Shown piece by piece: positions 53,046 through 53,425 of a DNA stretch of 53,425 nt; within the stretch, counting starts at the first letter, position 1, and the number at the start of each line of letters is the position of its first letter. The position numbers and the translations under genes are program-made. The notes below the pieces were generated by a model that worked only from the letters and a program-made list of their open reading frames with translations, searched no databases and had not been told where the DNA came from. Source of the stretch: an uncultured Flavobacteriales bacterium (GTDB lineage Bacteria > Bacteroidota > Bacteroidia > Palsa-965); the NCBI GenBank assembly GCA_903873905.1, contig CAIQQJ010000012.1:1-53425 (forward strand). Reading direction: 5' to 3'.

Positions 53046-53425
53046 ATGAAAAAGCAATTCGGTCGTAAGCCATCTGGCGATAAATCCAAATATTCAAAAA
53101 AAACATCATCCGATAAACCAGCTTGGAAAAAAAGCGGTGCTGGTGAAGGAAAATCTGATTATCCTAAAAAAAGATTTTCTTCGGATAAAGGTTCCGAAGG
53201 TGGTGAAAGAAAATTCGGCGATAAACCTTACGCAAAAAAATCTTTTGGTGACAAACCAGATCGTGGTGAAAGAAAATTCGGTGACAAGCCGTATGCGAAA
53301 AAATCTTTTGGCGATAGTCCAGATCGTGGCGAAAGAAAATTCGGTGACAAGCCGTATGCGAAAAAATCTTTTGGCGACAAACCAGATCGTGGCGAAAGAA
53401 AATTTGGTGACAAGCCGTATGCGAA
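53046..53425 (+). CDS. N-terminal part of a Lys/Arg/Gly-rich repeat protein, cut by the window edge (possible RNA-modifying enzyme)
   Basis: An open frame runs from ATG 53046 to the end of the window without a stop (126 codons). It starts MKKQFGRKPSGDKSKYSKKT, is strongly basic and disordered in character, and from residue 53 consists of a 21-residue tandem unit: GERKFGDKPYAKKSFGDKPD then R. Such extensions precede the catalytic domain of rRNA pseudouridine synthases (RluB/RsuA type) in many Bacteroidota; DEAD-box helicases with similar tails are the alternative. The catalytic part is outside the window, so the enzyme identity is inferred. A consensus -7 box lies 18 nt upstream. Confidence 0.75.
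   Translation, partial: MKKQFGRKPSGDKSKYSKKTSSDKPAWKKSGAGEGKSDYPKKRFSSDKGSEGGERKFGDKPYAKKSFGDKPDRGERKFGDKPYAKKSFGDSPDRGERKFGDKPYAKKSFGDKPDRGERKFGDKPYA
53202..53425 (+). repeat. 63-bp in-frame tandem repeat
   Basis: Units at 53202-53264, 53265-53327 and 53328-53390, plus a partial unit to the window end; each encodes 21 residues. Units two and three differ by only a few bases (for example GATAGT against GACAAA). The array probably continues beyond the window. Confidence 0.9.

Noticed and set aside
53228-53413. A 61-codon minus-strand repeat frame at the window end
   Set aside because: Reverse-complement image of the 63-bp coding repeat; the plus-strand frame has an ATG, a promoter box and a continuous basic reading frame.
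1-53425. tRNA, rRNA, insertion sequence or prophage
   Set aside because: I read the intergenic gaps for cloverleaf arms and for transposase, integrase or phage motifs and found none. A tRNAscan or Infernal run would be decisive.

Overview
This window is chromosomal DNA from a member of the Bacteroidota. The evidence is a type IX secretion (T9SS) translocon gene (sprA), four proteins with T9SS type A or type B sorting tails, a complete alternative complex III operon, -7 promoter boxes of the form TAnnTTTG, and A-rich or leaderless starts without Shine-Dalgarno sites. The DNA is AT-rich. Menaquinone appears to be made by the futalosine route (mqnC), which argues mildly against a typical Flavobacteriaceae, but the family cannot be fixed from this window. 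I see no rRNA, tRNA, CRISPR, phage or insertion-sequence genes. It reads as ordinary core chromosome with unusually structured intergenic DNA.

Layout. 1-10.4 kb: maeB-ruvA-sprA on the minus strand. 10.6-12.1 kb: a sirtuin converging on a small T9SS cargo protein, sharing one terminator. 12.3-17.6 kb: a plus-strand extracytoplasmic thiol module, consisting of Omp28/T9SS protein, TlpA-like thioredoxin, DUF6029-like barrel and Omp28 lipoprotein. 17.6-22.9 kb: housekeeping genes (ubiX, a 64-residue protein, queG, DinB-fold protein, LysE-family exporter, ruvB, a secreted beta-rich protein). 23.0-34.7 kb: the respiratory operon actABCDEF - micropeptide - ctaC - ctaD on the minus strand, ending in a clear terminator. 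35.0-40.5 kb: a SPOR protein and the lipid operon yceD-rpmF-plsX-fabH-accB-accC. 41.1-43.6 kb: a repeat-rich secreted protein. 43.7-47.6 kb: pdxA, an unknown membrane-anchored protein and a leucyl aminopeptidase. 47.8-53.4 kb: mqnC, a lipoprotein, a large T9SS type B protein, ribE, and the start of a repeat-rich basic protein cut by the window edge.

How the genes work together. ActA-F oxidise menaquinol and pass electrons through c-type haems to the aa3-type oxidase CtaCD; mqnC contributes to the menaquinone pool. The yceD-accC operon couples ribosomal protein L32 to fatty acid and phospholipid initiation. SprA forms the outer-membrane channel that would export the T9SS-tailed proteins encoded nearby.

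Most interesting. (1) A 44-codon ORF between actF and ctaC is a diverged copy of the CtaC N-terminus; the differences are mostly synonymous, so it looks like a selected single-helix peptide of the respiratory complex. (2) The Omp28-TlpA-DUF6029-Omp28 cluster has three thioredoxin-like CxxC proteins around a barrel with a C-terminal CX4C. (3) Four copies of a roughly 100-150 bp dispersed intergenic element occur, two of them carrying the same terminal hairpin. (4) Several intergenic arrays are built from short iterated words, some arranged as long inverted repeats, including one perfect 25-bp pair. (5) Three genes have a promoter box 4-5 nt before the start codon, implying leaderless mRNAs.
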